A stretch of 42,326 bases of DNA from a virus. The position numbers and the translations under genes were made by a program. Positions within the stretch are counted from its first letter, which is position 1; each line of letters begins with the position of its first letter. This document shows positions 22,554 through 32,089 of the stretch, one piece after another. The notes beneath the pieces are model-generated. The model saw nothing but the letters and a program-made list of their open reading frames with translations. It ran no database searches and was not told the DNA's origin. Where the stretch lies: IMG/VR virus record IMGVR_UViG_3300050342_000003, positions 1-42,326 of that record. One strand, given 5' to 3'.

Positions 22554-23615
22554 TTATTTTCTTAAAAATTGAGTTTGAATTGTGTAAACCTCTGGCTCAG
22601 TTTCTATCTCTACTGGTTCTCCAGTAGCACTTTGAACATCTAAGGAAATAGAATAAATCCCTGCTTCTAACATTCCTGCTGCAGAACCCTTTTTAGTTAA
22701 GGAATGATAGAGAATTTTAATTTCAGGAGGTGGTTCTTTTTTAAGAAGTTTATATCCTCTATAAACACTTGCTATCCAGCTTTCGGTAAGAGCCCTCTGT
22801 CTAGGGTCTTTAATGTTATTCAAAGTAAGTTCAGGGAATATAAAATCTAAGATACCTTGTCTATAGAAAGTGTAAATATTATCAAAAGCCTTTGCGTGCA
22901 TACCATCTAAAACATCTGCTCCATCTACATTAACTCCCATTTTTTGAAGTTCTTCAGCATATGATTGAGACCACTCAAGAAGATTTAAGGCTTCATCTAT
23001 GTGGTTAATCTGCCAATTGGCAAAGAAAAACCAAGAGGGAATTTTGCTGTTAGGACTTGTCTCTATAACCTGTAATAGAGGGGACAATAGATGAAAATAG
23101 TGTTCGGGATTATCTCTAAAAAATCCCCTTTGAACAAGGCTATCAAATTTTTCCCGAACTTTTTGCATTGTCTCTATGGCTTCTTGTTGTGCTATTTCCT
23201 CTTTTGTAGGAGCAAATGAAGGAGTAGTAGCAGAAGTAGCCACTTCAGGCGAAACAGGAGGAGTAATTTTAATTTTTGAAAAATCAATTGGTTGGGTTTC
23301 GATTTTCATTTTTTCCTCTTTTTCTTTTGCTCTTTTTTCGAAATAAGTAGCGGCACTTTCTATTGTTTGCGTATCTCCAGTAAATGCAGCAGCTGTTGCT
23401 TTGCCTAAAATTAATAAATCTTTCAGACTTTTTACATTTTCAGCAACCCATTCTTTGATACCAGCCCTATTAATATCTGAAAGTAACTGAAAACCAGCTC
23501 CTACAACCTCTGCTGGGACTTGTAAAAGACCACTTACAAAAGCACCAGGAATTTTTATAATTCCAGGAACTTTCTCTGGTTTTGAGGGAGTTGTTTGTTT
23601 TTCTTCTTGAGGCAT
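22554..23615 (-). CDS. Probable virion protein, 353 aa
   Basis: Pro/Lys-rich N-terminus, a hydrophobic segment (GIIKIPGAFVSGLLQVPAEV), a charged linker and a helical C-terminal half. No known domain. Starts one base away from nothing but late neighbours and is tightly packed with them, so an internal virion or ejection role is likely. Confidence 0.5.
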   Translation of the reverse strand: MPQEEKQTTPSKPEKVPGIIKIPGAFVSGLLQVPAEVVGAGFQLLSDINRAGIKEWVAENVKSLKDLLILGKATAAAFTGDTQTIESAATYFEKRAKEKEEKMKIETQPIDFSKIKITPPVSPEVATSATTPSFAPTKEEIAQQEAIETMQKVREKFDSLVQRGFFRDNPEHYFHLLSPLLQVIETSPNSKIPSWFFFANWQINHIDEALNLLEWSQSYAEELQKMGVNVDGADVLDGMHAKAFDNIYTFYRQGILDFIFPELTLNNIKDPRQRALTESWIASVYRGYKLLKKEPPPEIKILYHSLTKKGSAAGMLEAGIYSISLDVQSATGEPVEIETEPEVYTIQTQFLRK

Positions 23616-23619
23616 ATTT

Positions 23620-24621
23620 TTATTTAGCTATAGGTGTTGTTGACCCTGCGGCAGATAAGTCTGGTGAGGGGAAAATATCTGGTAATAAAGGATTTCTTCT
23701 TGAACTTGCTTGTACCCTGCTTTTTGTAAGACTTGGGTCTATCCAAGTATTTAACTGACCATTTTCATCTAAGACAATAAACATCGTTCCCTGGTCTCCA
23801 ACAATTGTTGAAACTTGACCTACTCTTGGCTTTTGTGAAAGAATTCCTAACAATTGTCTGTAAACAACATTAGCATCTGCTCCTAATAAATTAGATAGGT
23901 TTTGAGAAAAACTTCTCAAAAATGTTCTCTCTTCAGGTCTCAAGTCTGCCTCTGATTTAATCTTGCCTAATCTTGGAGCAAATACTTGTCTAGCAAATTC
24001 TATTGAAGCAGAAGCTGCTTGAAGTCTTTGAACCATTGTAGCTGCTTGGAATTGTTGTTCTTGATAAGGGAACAATCTCATTTGTGCTACCGTATTTAAA
24101 AGATTTGCCATTGTATTAATATAAAGATTTCTTTCTTGAACAAAACTCTGATATAAAGCCGCCTTTGTTTGAATTAATGTCCTTGCAGTTTCTAAATCTC
24201 CAGTAGCAATGGCCTGGTCATAAGCAAGCTTAATTTCGGCATCTGTTTTTGTAATTATCTCCCATTGTTTCATCATTCTATCTAACATTTCCTGAGAAAA
24301 TCCTCCAACATTATGCATAGTAGCAATAAGTTGTTGGAAAAATGGTCTTTCTGCTTCAACCCTTTCTCTTGCTAATCTTACCGCTTCTTCCCTTCCTCTT
24401 TCTAGGGTTTCTCTTGCTCTTTCCGCATATCTTTGAACATCTTGCAAAATAGCAGTGGGGGTAATTTCCTGAGGAATTTGTTGTGGTGGTTGAATACCTA
24501 AAGCGCCAGCAAGTTGTTGTGCTGGTTGCATAAAACTTGAAACAATCCCAGAAGTTGTTGAAGGAATTGCATAAGGATTAATTTGCGCAGTTGTATTTTG
24601 TGGATTAGTTTGTTGGGGCAT
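23620..24621 (-). CDS. Probable internal virion protein, 333 aa
   Basis: Gln/Pro/Thr-rich first 70 residues, then a long coiled-coil region (RYAERARETLERGREEAVRL) and further helices. The composition is like small internal core proteins of podoviruses. No Shine-Dalgarno; starts 1 base after the preceding gene. Confidence 0.5.
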   Translation of the reverse strand: MPQQTNPQNTTAQINPYAIPSTTSGIVSSFMQPAQQLAGALGIQPPQQIPQEITPTAILQDVQRYAERARETLERGREEAVRLARERVEAERPFFQQLIATMHNVGGFSQEMLDRMMKQWEIITKTDAEIKLAYDQAIATGDLETARTLIQTKAALYQSFVQERNLYINTMANLLNTVAQMRLFPYQEQQFQAATMVQRLQAASASIEFARQVFAPRLGKIKSEADLRPEERTFLRSFSQNLSNLLGADANVVYRQLLGILSQKPRVGQVSTIVGDQGTMFIVLDENGQLNTWIDPSLTKSRVQASSRRNPLLPDIFPSPDLSAAGSTTPIAK

Positions 24622-24622
24622 A

Positions 24623-25795
24623 TTATCTTGTCAAAGGAGGCTTAACCCGACCAAATCTCGTAAATATTCTTTTAGGGGGATAAAAGTTTCTGGCCTTCAT
24701 ATAATAAGACTGATAAAGAGAATTGATATAGGACTTATCCACGACACTTGCCCCTCTATAATGCTGTATTGCTAAAAGTGCTATTAAAGAAAGCGTAAGT
24801 TCATTCTGAATGATAAGAACATCGTCTGTATTTGTTGTGACTAAACTTTTTAGATTACCTGAATTATCTCTAACTACTAAGTTCGTATAGTATTTTACAA
24901 CTATGGGGTCATAGACTACCACCTTTATATCATCTAAGAACCAATTATTTGAACTTGTAAATGCCGATGTGTAATCTATATCAAGCTGTATATAGCTTAT
25001 ATTCTCTGAATTAGGATTTCCAACTATTATAGCATCTTTCCAATTAAATTTTAAGAAATTCCAGCCAACTACAAAAGGAGAACCATCTGCTTGAGTAGTA
25101 ACGGTTGTTTTGTAATAATTGGCAGCATCAGTAGCCCAATTTAACGAAATGGAAGTTAAGTTAGTAGTTTGACGAATATAAAGCCATAGGGTAAAAGAGC
25201 CTTTGTTTTCGTATGTTTTTAAGTTCAATGAAGGTGTAAATGTTCTTCTTACGCTTGCTCTATTTAAAGCAGAAGCACCAACATCAATATCGAACTTGAT
25301 TGATTTATCCCCTTCTTTCTTGAAAGCGGAGCTTGTCCCTAAATTAACAGCATCATTCAAAACACTAAATCCATCTGTATTTTCACATTTCTCAATTGAC
25401 AAAGGTGGATAAACATTTTTAGTTAAGATGTAAATTTTGTTTCCTTCTAAAGAATACAAGACAGCATCTGCGGGTTTCTTGCCAAGCTTTATTAAGGTTT
25501 CGGGTGTTTCAAAAAGCCAATCTCTTCTATTATTTTCAGAAATGTATGGTTCTGATGAGTTATCGTAAGACAAACTAATCAAATAAACAAAGTCTGAAGG
25601 TAAAGAATAAACTAGTTGGTCTTCTGAGAATTCTAGGGTTATGGTTTTTGTTGAATTCTCAAAATCAAATTCTCCTATTAGAAAAGAGAGAGCACTATTA
25701 ATAGCAGAAATCTTTTGGTTTTGTTCTAGCGTTGTATCAGTTCCAGAATAACCTAAAAAATCATTGATTTTATTTAAGATTTTATCAACTGTCAT
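24623..25795 (-). CDS. Head-tail adaptor-like protein with inserted beta domain
   Basis: 390 aa. Residues 1-133 follow the podovirus adaptor (gp4/gp11-like) pattern: helical start, NSALSFLIGEFDF, LVYSLPSDFVYLISL, then IYILTKNVYPP. The pattern resumes at 298 (VVKYYTNLVV) and ends in helices rich in Tyr. Between them, residues about 134-297 form a beta-rich domain like a carbohydrate-binding jelly roll (GSFTLWLYIRQT, NWFLDDIKVVVYD). The insert may sit on the neck surface and bind glycans. Its start overlaps the next upstream gene's stop. Confidence 0.62.
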   Translation of the reverse strand: MTVDKILNKINDFLGYSGTDTTLEQNQKISAINSALSFLIGEFDFENSTKTITLEFSEDQLVYSLPSDFVYLISLSYDNSSEPYISENNRRDWLFETPETLIKLGKKPADAVLYSLEGNKIYILTKNVYPPLSIEKCENTDGFSVLNDAVNLGTSSAFKKEGDKSIKFDIDVGASALNRASVRRTFTPSLNLKTYENKGSFTLWLYIRQTTNLTSISLNWATDAANYYKTTVTTQADGSPFVVGWNFLKFNWKDAIIVGNPNSENISYIQLDIDYTSAFTSSNNWFLDDIKVVVYDPIVVKYYTNLVVRDNSGNLKSLVTTNTDDVLIIQNELTLSLIALLAIQHYRGASVVDKSYINSLYQSYYMKARNFYPPKRIFTRFGRVKPPLTR

Positions 25796-27300
25796 ATTTC
25801 GTCATCATAGGTAATAATGACCTTTTTGAAAAGAAATGGTTCTTGATTAGAGGAACCTCTATAAGAAAATTTGAGTTTAAACTTTGAAGCTACTAAACCT
25901 ATATTTTCTATCCTTTGATACCCACTTTGCGTTATTGAAGGAAGGTCCAATGTGCCTCTTTCTCTTGTTTTTTCTCTCATAAATTCTATTGAAGCAGTTA
26001 TAGTTCTCCCCGCTAAATTTTCCGTAAAAACCTCTATTGAATGTATTTTAACATAGTTTGAGTTATTTAAATTAAGCCAATTAGTTTCAACATAAAAATC
26101 TTCATTTAAAGTTCCAGTTCGAAAACTATATAAATAGTTGCTCACGTCTAATATATCCATCATAATTCTGGTTCCAGCATCATTCAAATAGAAAATTAGC
26201 AATTGGTCTTTTAGTGCAAAAGCATAATAAGCAGAAACATCATTAGTATTGGTTGTGTTTCTTTTAGGGTCAATTTCAACAATTAAATCGTCTTCTGGAT
26301 ACCATAAAATTACGCCTTTAGCATTTGAACTGACGGAAGAATAAAATGTAGGAATAACAATGAAATTTTGACCCGCACTTATAGAAGAAAGAGGATGATT
26401 CTCAACGCCGATCAAATCTCTAGTAACTCTTAGATTTTGAATTCTTCTAACAAATTTTAGTCCCGATGGAGAAAAGGCATATATGTCGGTATTTTGTATA
26501 TCGTCAAAAAACAAGTATGTTATTCCGTTATAAAGGACATTCCCTCTTAACTCCTTATTAAATTGCAACCTATGAAAATAAATATTTAGCCAATTTCCAT
26601 CCCATAGATAAATTCTTCTTGGTGGCTCAAATGAATTTTTGTTTATCACAACTATTCCTAAATAAGAATCATTGAGGTTGATTAAAGCATAAACACCTTC
26701 AGTAACTGCCAAATTCAAAGTTCCAACCGTGCTTGAAAAATCTGGTGCTAAAACTTGTATTCTATTGTCGTTAGGAGAAGCAATATACCAATAATTTTTC
26801 CAAAACATAAAAACACGAGGATTGTTAATGATAATTGTTCCCGCAGGAGTAAAATTTAGAAGACCGCTTAAATTATCTTCGTTTTTCCAAAAAATTTGAT
26901 TTTGTGTTCTTGAAAAACCAGCAATCCTGTTATTACCAGCATCAAGCATATGATAATTACTACCAGAATCACCAAAACTACCTATGCTTCCCAAAAATCC
27001 CGTATCTTCTATGGCAAAACCTATTGCTTTTGTGGTTATTATATATAAACGATTTGGATTGTATTTAGAATAGGCAAAACGAGATATTGTATTTCCATCA
27101 ACAAATGTGCTTGCAATTTCAGTGGGGTAATATCTACAATTCATCAAAGAAACTTGACCCCCTTCGAAATTTCTATTAGAACCTATAACAGGAATGCCTC
27201 TCAAATGCCTGTATAGATTTTGATTGCCAGAAGGAACAATTTCGTAATCCCATCCAGTTCTTTCTGTAAAATTTGTCAAAGTCAATGATTTTAGAGCCAT
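25792..27300 (-). CDS. Tail protein, beta-propeller-like, 502 aa
   Basis: All-beta protein with repeated short strands (RLYIITTKAIGFAIED, NRIQVLAPDF, YWYIASPNDN) that suggest a propeller of about six blades. Position beside the adaptor fits a tail hub or nozzle protein of short-tailed phages. Overlaps the adaptor gene by 4 bp. No enzyme motif seen. Confidence 0.55.
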   Translation of the reverse strand: MALKSLTLTNFTERTGWDYEIVPSGNQNLYRHLRGIPVIGSNRNFEGGQVSLMNCRYYPTEIASTFVDGNTISRFAYSKYNPNRLYIITTKAIGFAIEDTGFLGSIGSFGDSGSNYHMLDAGNNRIAGFSRTQNQIFWKNEDNLSGLLNFTPAGTIIINNPRVFMFWKNYWYIASPNDNRIQVLAPDFSSTVGTLNLAVTEGVYALINLNDSYLGIVVINKNSFEPPRRIYLWDGNWLNIYFHRLQFNKELRGNVLYNGITYLFFDDIQNTDIYAFSPSGLKFVRRIQNLRVTRDLIGVENHPLSSISAGQNFIVIPTFYSSVSSNAKGVILWYPEDDLIVEIDPKRNTTNTNDVSAYYAFALKDQLLIFYLNDAGTRIMMDILDVSNYLYSFRTGTLNEDFYVETNWLNLNNSNYVKIHSIEVFTENLAGRTITASIEFMREKTRERGTLDLPSITQSGYQRIENIGLVASKFKLKFSYRGSSNQEPFLFKKVIITYDDEI

Positions 27301-27301
27301 T

Positions 27302-27661
27302 TCAGAAAATAATTAAAGCAGTAATAGTCGAATTGTCGCTTGAACTTGTTGAGCGAAAAGTTATTTTCCTGTCTTCTAAAGTATAATAAAGCGTTCCTGG
27401 GGTCCCAGAAATAACCCTATATGTTAATAATGCCCTTGAAGTTAGTTTTATTCTGTCGTCACTATAAGCAAAAATACCTCCCGAAAGAGTAAAATCTGAC
27501 ACCATCATTATGGGCTGATTATCTTCTCCATAGAAAGCAAATATTAACTTGTTAGTTCCAACATCAAAAGACTTAAAAAAATATATGGATTTTCCTAACG
27601 GAATTACAACATTTTCGTCAGTTTGTCTGCTGTGAATTGGTATCTCCGGTAGATTTATCAT
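27302..27661 (-). CDS. Hypothetical tail-region protein, 119 aa
   Basis: Beta-rich small protein (SIYFFKSFDVGTNKLIFAFY, PGTLYYTLEDRKITFRS). I prefer ATG 27661 to the upstream TTG at 27676. It overlaps the end of the 76-aa gene and adjoins the propeller-like gene, so a tail role is likely. Not recognised. Confidence 0.55.
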   Translation of the reverse strand: MINLPEIPIHSRQTDENVVIPLGKSIYFFKSFDVGTNKLIFAFYGEDNQPIMMVSDFTLSGGIFAYSDDRIKLTSRALLTYRVISGTPGTLYYTLEDRKITFRSTSSSDNSTITALIIF

Positions 27662-27848
27662 TTTTTCTTTCAACAATATAAATTTCGGGAAAAATCCCTA
27701 AATCTGTAACCCTCAATTTAACAGCAAAATCCAGGTTGTATTTTTCTACTAATTGCCTGTATTCTTGGATAAATTTATCCCTTCTTTCCTGAAGTTCTTT
27801 CTTTCTGCCAAATATTTTTTTAGCCATCTCTTTTATTTTACTTAACAT
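27618..27848 (-). CDS. Basic helical protein, 76 aa
   Basis: A charged amphipathic N-terminus (MLSKIKEMAKKIFGRKKELQ), a helix, a short beta stretch and a polar tail. Function unknown. It follows the structured intergenic element at 27866-27925, and an AGGTC copy lies 11-15 bases upstream of its ATG. Confidence 0.55.
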   Translation of the reverse strand: MLSKIKEMAKKIFGRKKELQERRDKFIQEYRQLVEKYNLDFAVKLRVTDLGIFPEIYIVERKNDKSTGDTNSQQTN

Positions 27849-27865
27849 CCCTTTATTTTGACCTG

Positions 27866-27962
27866 TAAGGCACTATTTTGGCTTACCAAGTATTCAGATA
27901 CTTGCCAAACAAAAATAGTGCGAATGGCGAGATTCTAGAGGCAATTTTTTAATTGCGACCTT
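27866..27962. other. Intergenic hairpin element 2 with gene-less AAGGTCG copy
   Basis: A stem GCACTATTTT (27870-27879) with AAAATAGTGC (27912-27921) encloses a second hairpin CAAGTAT-TCAG-ATACTTG (27887-27904). The inner hairpin is nearly the one at 41786-41805. On the minus strand an AAAGGTCG element (27956-27963) with GCAATT/AATTGC precedes this structure, but no gene starts there. A small structured RNA, attenuator or gene remnant is possible. Confidence 0.55.
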
Positions 27963-27999
27963 TAAATTGTTTTAAAAACCCTTTTAAAAACTATGAAAA

Positions 28000-28260
28000 T
28001 TATACCTGTTTTCCGTTAATTTTTGCCTCCAATCTACTAACCCTCTCTGACAACTCCATTACAATATCCTCTAGCCTTTCTATCCTACTTTCTAAGGATT
28101 TTAAATGATTATTTTCCAATTCATCTATCTTCTTGATTAAACCCCCTCCATTCTTATTTTTTACGATTTCCGATATTTTTGACAAGACGAAATATAGCGA
28201 AATTAACACAGCAGTTGCTCCTCCATATTGAATTGATAATTTGATAAGTTCCTGCTCCAT
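28000..28260 (-). CDS. Small membrane protein with coiled coil, 86 aa
   Basis: Start at ATG 28260, overlapping the tail-fibre stop as ATGA; a longer frame to 28368 only reads the fibre gene out of frame. One membrane helix (about 10-28: GGATAVLISLYFVLSKI) then a coiled coil (ESRIERLEDIVMELSERVSR). The layout resembles type-II holin or haemolysin XhlA-like proteins. It could aid lysis or anchor a tail part. Confidence 0.6.
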   Translation of the reverse strand: MEQELIKLSIQYGGATAVLISLYFVLSKISEIVKNKNGGGLIKKIDELENNHLKSLESRIERLEDIVMELSERVSRLEAKINGKQV

Positions 28261-30392
28261 CAGTATGTTGAAAGTAATAATCTGCGACGAGCGCTTGTTA
28301 ACAAAGTTTCTTCTGCCCCAACGCTTGTTGTTGGTTCTGGAGAAGTGTATTTGCGAACTCTTATCCAATCCCAGTATGCTTCATAAGATTGTGCTGTGTA
28401 GTATCCGTCATATCTTCTTCCTAGAGCAATTGGTTCATTAGAAACCGTATTTGCTATATTTGAAACACTTTGATAACTTGCTCCAGTATTATAATTTGTG
28501 ACAGATAAGTCAACTTGAGTAGATGATTTTACAGTAATTTTTGTTAAAAGGTTTGTTGCTGACGGCGATGTTGGTCCTAATTGAACCCAAGTGGCATCAT
28601 TTCTATAATAGTCTGTACTTGGGTGGTTAAGGAAACCAAAACCATCACTTGTTGAAATAAAGAAGCCACCTATTTGATAACCATTAGGAGGTAAAGATAT
28701 GTAGCGAGATTTAATTTCTAAAATAATACCAGGATTAAAAGTTGGGATTGAAGTTAATCGCCCTGTTGTATTAGTGCCTTTTAATTCTCCACTAACAATG
28801 CTCCATCCAGTTGTATCTGTTATAATCCATTTACTTGTATCTACTGAAGTTCCTAAGAAATCATCAAAGAAATCAAAAGTAGCATCTCCATTACTTAAAC
28901 TTGTTGCACTTGGATTTCCATAATAAACATAAATTGTTTTTGATGAGTTTGCTGGAATTGAAGGAACTTTTACCCATATTTTTGTTGAAGCAGTGTTGCA
29001 ACCAGATTCTATCCAATAATTTAGTAAAGTTGAACCATCTGAATCTGTAAACCTTATATCTCCACAATCAGTTTTCATTTTTCCAGCAGAAATTAAGCTT
29101 TGAGTATCTAGGGTTACCAAAACTTGATAATCTGTCAAAGAATTTGAATTACTTGAATTATTTATCGTAATTGGTCTTCTATATTGCCAGCCAATAAGCC
29201 AAGCCATTATACTTGATTCTTGATTTGTATAACTAACAAGAGCCTTTGACGACCCAACATACTTAATAATAATTTCCATTGTTTTATTAGCAGTTGTAGA
29301 AGTTGGTAATGAACTTCCAATTCCAACATAATGACTCCCCCAAGATATTGACCTTGCTGTGCCATTGTCAGTTATATAAATCACAAAAGTATCTCCAACA
29401 GAAGGAGAAGTTGCGTTGTAGATTGTAATGTCGTTTGCTAAAGCAGTCACATAATACTCATCATATTGAGACTTGTCAGGAGTGATTGATGAAGGAGAAG
29501 TTTGAATTGATTGGCGAGGATAAATTCTTTTGTTTGAAAGGGATTGGGGAGTATCAACCCCCACTAATGTTGTAGAAGCATCGGGAAAAGTAAAGATTCT
29601 TGAAGCAGTTAAACCAGAGGCAGATAAAACCAAATTCCCAATAGTTAAAGTAGAAGTATTAAAGGTCCCACTTCCTCCAACAAACAAATTACCATAAATA
29701 GTTAAAACTCCAGAAAAAGTATAAAAATTATCGGTAACTACCCCACCAGTTGTATATAATTTTCCATCGTTTTCTATAAATAGAAGATTATAAGTATTTG
29801 AAGTATCTCTAACCCTAAAAACAATCCCTGATGTTGCCTTATAAAGAGTTAGCTCAGCAAATTGAGGCGTTGCTCCAGTATGAATATCTTGAGGAGTTGA
29901 TAAAGTTATAGTTGAGTCAGTAGTAGAAACATTTATTTGATTAGTAGTTCCTTGTAAGGTTATAGCACCAGTAGCAGTATTTAACGAAAGAACTCCCGTG
30001 TTAGTAATAGTGACATTGGTGGTTCCAGTTATAGATATACCACTCCCAGCAGTTAATAAAGAGGCAATTGGCGTAAATTGTAAAGCATTTTCCGAAGAAT
30101 TAACCTGAACTAATTTCAATCCGTGGGTAGCATAAGAAGATGGAGTATCCGTAAGGTCTAAAAATGTTGTTGCTCCTCCTCCACCTGAAGCCCATTCTAG
30201 TCCAGTTCCATCAGAATTAACTCTTAAATATTGCCCTGGCAAACCACCATTATTAGAATTCATAAGCACAACATTGTTAGCATTCCCAGCAGAACGAGAA
30301 TTGAGATTTTGAATAAAAGCAATTTCTTGAGAAGTCAAAACAGAACTTGCTAAATAGTTGGGTGGAATTTGTCCTATGTTTCCAAAAGCCAT
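28260..30392 (-). CDS. Tail fibre / receptor-binding protein with DUF2341
   Basis: 710 aa. Residues 1-140 show a phage-fibre start with repeats such as GQYLRVNSDGTGLEWASGGG and KLVQVNSSENALQFTP. The middle is beta-rich. Residues about 395-500 match DUF2341 (YRRPITINNSSNSN to IYVYYGNPSATSLSNG), a carbohydrate-linked beta domain, followed by a lectin-like region to about 690. It most likely binds a glycan on the host surface. It overlaps the coiled-coil gene upstream by 19 bp. Confidence 0.75.
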   Translation of the reverse strand: MAFGNIGQIPPNYLASSVLTSQEIAFIQNLNSRSAGNANNVVLMNSNNGGLPGQYLRVNSDGTGLEWASGGGGATTFLDLTDTPSSYATHGLKLVQVNSSENALQFTPIASLLTAGSGISITGTTNVTITNTGVLSLNTATGAITLQGTTNQINVSTTDSTITLSTPQDIHTGATPQFAELTLYKATSGIVFRVRDTSNTYNLLFIENDGKLYTTGGVVTDNFYTFSGVLTIYGNLFVGGSGTFNTSTLTIGNLVLSASGLTASRIFTFPDASTTLVGVDTPQSLSNKRIYPRQSIQTSPSSITPDKSQYDEYYVTALANDITIYNATSPSVGDTFVIYITDNGTARSISWGSHYVGIGSSLPTSTTANKTMEIIIKYVGSSKALVSYTNQESSIMAWLIGWQYRRPITINNSSNSNSLTDYQVLVTLDTQSLISAGKMKTDCGDIRFTDSDGSTLLNYWIESGCNTASTKIWVKVPSIPANSSKTIYVYYGNPSATSLSNGDATFDFFDDFLGTSVDTSKWIITDTTGWSIVSGELKGTNTTGRLTSIPTFNPGIILEIKSRYISLPPNGYQIGGFFISTSDGFGFLNHPSTDYYRNDATWVQLGPTSPSATNLLTKITVKSSTQVDLSVTNYNTGASYQSVSNIANTVSNEPIALGRRYDGYYTAQSYEAYWDWIRVRKYTSPEPTTSVGAEETLLTSARRRLLLSTY

Positions 30393-31099
30393 TTTTTATC
30401 AATAGGAATTTGGGTTGCCTTAAAAACTTTAATGTATTCTTGGTTAAGGCGACTAGCAATAACCCTTAAATCATTTTCTAAAATTTTCAATTCCTTCTCT
30501 TTTTCCGACAACAAAGTGGAGAATTTATGAAGTTCTTCCTTTTGCTTTTGTATAAAAGCAAGTTCTGTTTTGGCTTTTTCTAGTTCTTTTGCGATAATTT
30601 CTTTTTCCTTTTTCAGATTATAGACCTCTACTTTTAATCTTCCCAATTTTTCCTCTTCTTTTGAAATATCTGAAACAACTCTGTTTAAAACCCCTTTCTT
30701 TTCCCTTAAAACTTCCAACTCTTTTAAAAGTTTTTCTTTTTCTCGTTTTAAAAACTCTATCTCAGATTTTAGAAAATCAACTTCTTTTAAAACTCCTTCC
30801 CTTTCTTGTTTTAAGGCTTTTAATTCTTGCCTCAGTCGAGAAAGAAAAAGTGTGTTATTTGAAATTTGCTCTGAGATTTTCTGGAGCTGGCCTTCTAATT
30901 CTCGCTTTCTCTTCTCTAATGTTTCTATTTCTGCTTTTAAATCTTTCGTTTTTAATTCCTTTAGTTCATCAAATTCCTTCTTTTTGGTTTCTATCTTCTG
31001 TTCTAAATTTCTCAATTCTTTGCTCTTTTGTTCTATTTGAGAAACTATAGAAGCAAGGTCATTCTGAAGAGAAATTAAATCTTTTTCTAAAACTTCCAT
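30374..31099 (-). CDS. Coiled-coil protein, 241 aa
   Basis: Nearly all heptad-repeat coiled coil, rich in Lys, Glu and Leu, with a short globular end (EYIKVFKATQIPIDKKWLLE). It sits between small tail proteins and the fibre, so a fibre shaft, linker or chaperone is likely. It starts as TAATG with the preceding gene. Confidence 0.6.
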   Translation of the reverse strand: MEVLEKDLISLQNDLASIVSQIEQKSKELRNLEQKIETKKKEFDELKELKTKDLKAEIETLEKRKRELEGQLQKISEQISNNTLFLSRLRQELKALKQEREGVLKEVDFLKSEIEFLKREKEKLLKELEVLREKKGVLNRVVSDISKEEEKLGRLKVEVYNLKKEKEIIAKELEKAKTELAFIQKQKEELHKFSTLLSEKEKELKILENDLRVIASRLNQEYIKVFKATQIPIDKKWLLET

Positions 31100-31350
31100 T
31101 AGTAAATAACCACATAATCAAAGGTAGCATTAGTAGCAAGAGCAGTAGCAATGTTTATAGTAAAAGAAGATGAAGTTTTATTTGAAACCCACCATAAAGC
31201 AGAAAGAGAAGTGGTTGGGGTAACAATTACGGAATAAGAAGAAATACTAGTTGGTAAATTCACAACAACAGAAGTAAAACCAGCATTAATAGTTGCTGAA
31301 CCTCTTATCAAATTGAAACCTGCTACAGATGTTGGATTATTGTAAGCCAT
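31099..31350 (-). CDS. Small beta protein, fibre-tip-like, 83 aa
   Basis: One small beta domain: GSATINAGFTSVVVNLP, SYSVIVTPTTSLSALWW, SSFTINIATA, FDYVVIY. The pattern is like C-terminal tip domains of tail fibres and of DUF-type receptor-binding modules, here as a separate gene. Coupled on both sides by stop-start overlaps. Confidence 0.55.
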   Translation of the reverse strand: MAYNNPTSVAGFNLIRGSATINAGFTSVVVNLPTSISSYSVIVTPTTSLSALWWVSNKTSSSFTINIATALATNATFDYVVIY

Positions 31351-31814
31351 TAGTTTGTTCTTAAGGCTAAATGAAATTCAGTTATTGAGCTTCCAGTGTT
31401 AGTCCCGCTAACACTGGCTACCTCTATTCTAATACCATCGCAAGGAGGAATAGGAAACTCATATTGATATCTACCGTTAGGAATATCTGTATTATTCAAA
31501 ACTAAAGTCATTGGCTTTAATACTTGTTGCCCTCCTTGAAATGTTGAAGCAGTTTGTTGATATGCTTGATTAAGCCTGTAAAAACTAATTCTTAAAACTA
31601 TCTGGGTTAAAGAGCCATAAGTAAGATTAAACCCCAAGGTTCCTTGACTATTGCTTCTTAAAGCGTCAAGATAAGCCAATCTGACATTCTCATCAAAAGC
31701 AGGAGAAGAAGAAGATGGAGATAAATCTAATAAAACTGCGTTAGAACTTACAGGAGATAAATTGTTCCCTCTTATGATTGTTTGTGAAGATGGGTAAGTT
31801 ATAGTAGTTGTCAT
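31350..31814 (-). CDS. Hypothetical structural protein, 154 aa
   Basis: Ser/Thr-rich beta protein with a central FNLTYGSLTQIVLRISFYRL strand pair and GRYQYEFPIPPCDGIRIEVA near the end. Possibly a head fibre or decoration protein. Overlaps its neighbours by one base on each side. Confidence 0.5.
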   Translation of the reverse strand: MTTTITYPSSQTIIRGNNLSPVSSNAVLLDLSPSSSSPAFDENVRLAYLDALRSNSQGTLGFNLTYGSLTQIVLRISFYRLNQAYQQTASTFQGGQQVLKPMTLVLNNTDIPNGRYQYEFPIPPCDGIRIEVASVSGTNTGSSITEFHLALRTN

Positions 31815-32056
31815 TATTCAGAAACCTCCTCAGAAACGACCTCTTGTTTTTTGGAAGGCCTTCCCCTCTTAGGTTTTTCCTCAGAATGTTCTTCTTCCTC
31901 TTCCTCTTCTTCCAAAACTAATTGAACTTTGCCAGGATAAGAAACCAGAACCCTTGAAAGTTGTGGTTCTTCTAAATCAACAACTTCTCCAGGTTCAATT
32001 ATAATGCCAAAGTATGGTTCTATAATTCTTTCTCCTGAAATATTTTTAACTTTCAT
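31814..32056 (-). CDS. Hypothetical protein with acidic-basic tail, 80 aa
   Basis: ATG 32056 is chosen over GTG 32077 because the AAGGTCG element (32077-32083) covers the latter. The first 50 residues form a small beta domain (IIIEPGEVVDLEEPQLSRVL); the tail has a Glu run followed by KPKRGRPSKKQ, which resembles an AT-hook (RGRP). It follows the capsid gene across a stem-loop. Head-completion role is possible. Confidence 0.55.
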   Translation of the reverse strand: MKVKNISGERIIEPYFGIIIEPGEVVDLEEPQLSRVLVSYPGKVQLVLEEEEEEEEHSEEKPKRGRPSKKQEVVSEEVSE

Positions 32057-32089
32057 TTTTTGATAAATGATAAACACGACCTTATTTTA

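Noticed and set aside
28261-28368. N-terminal extension of the 86-aa membrane protein
   Set aside because: It reads the 3' end of the fibre gene out of frame; ATG 28260 with ATGA overlap is the natural start.
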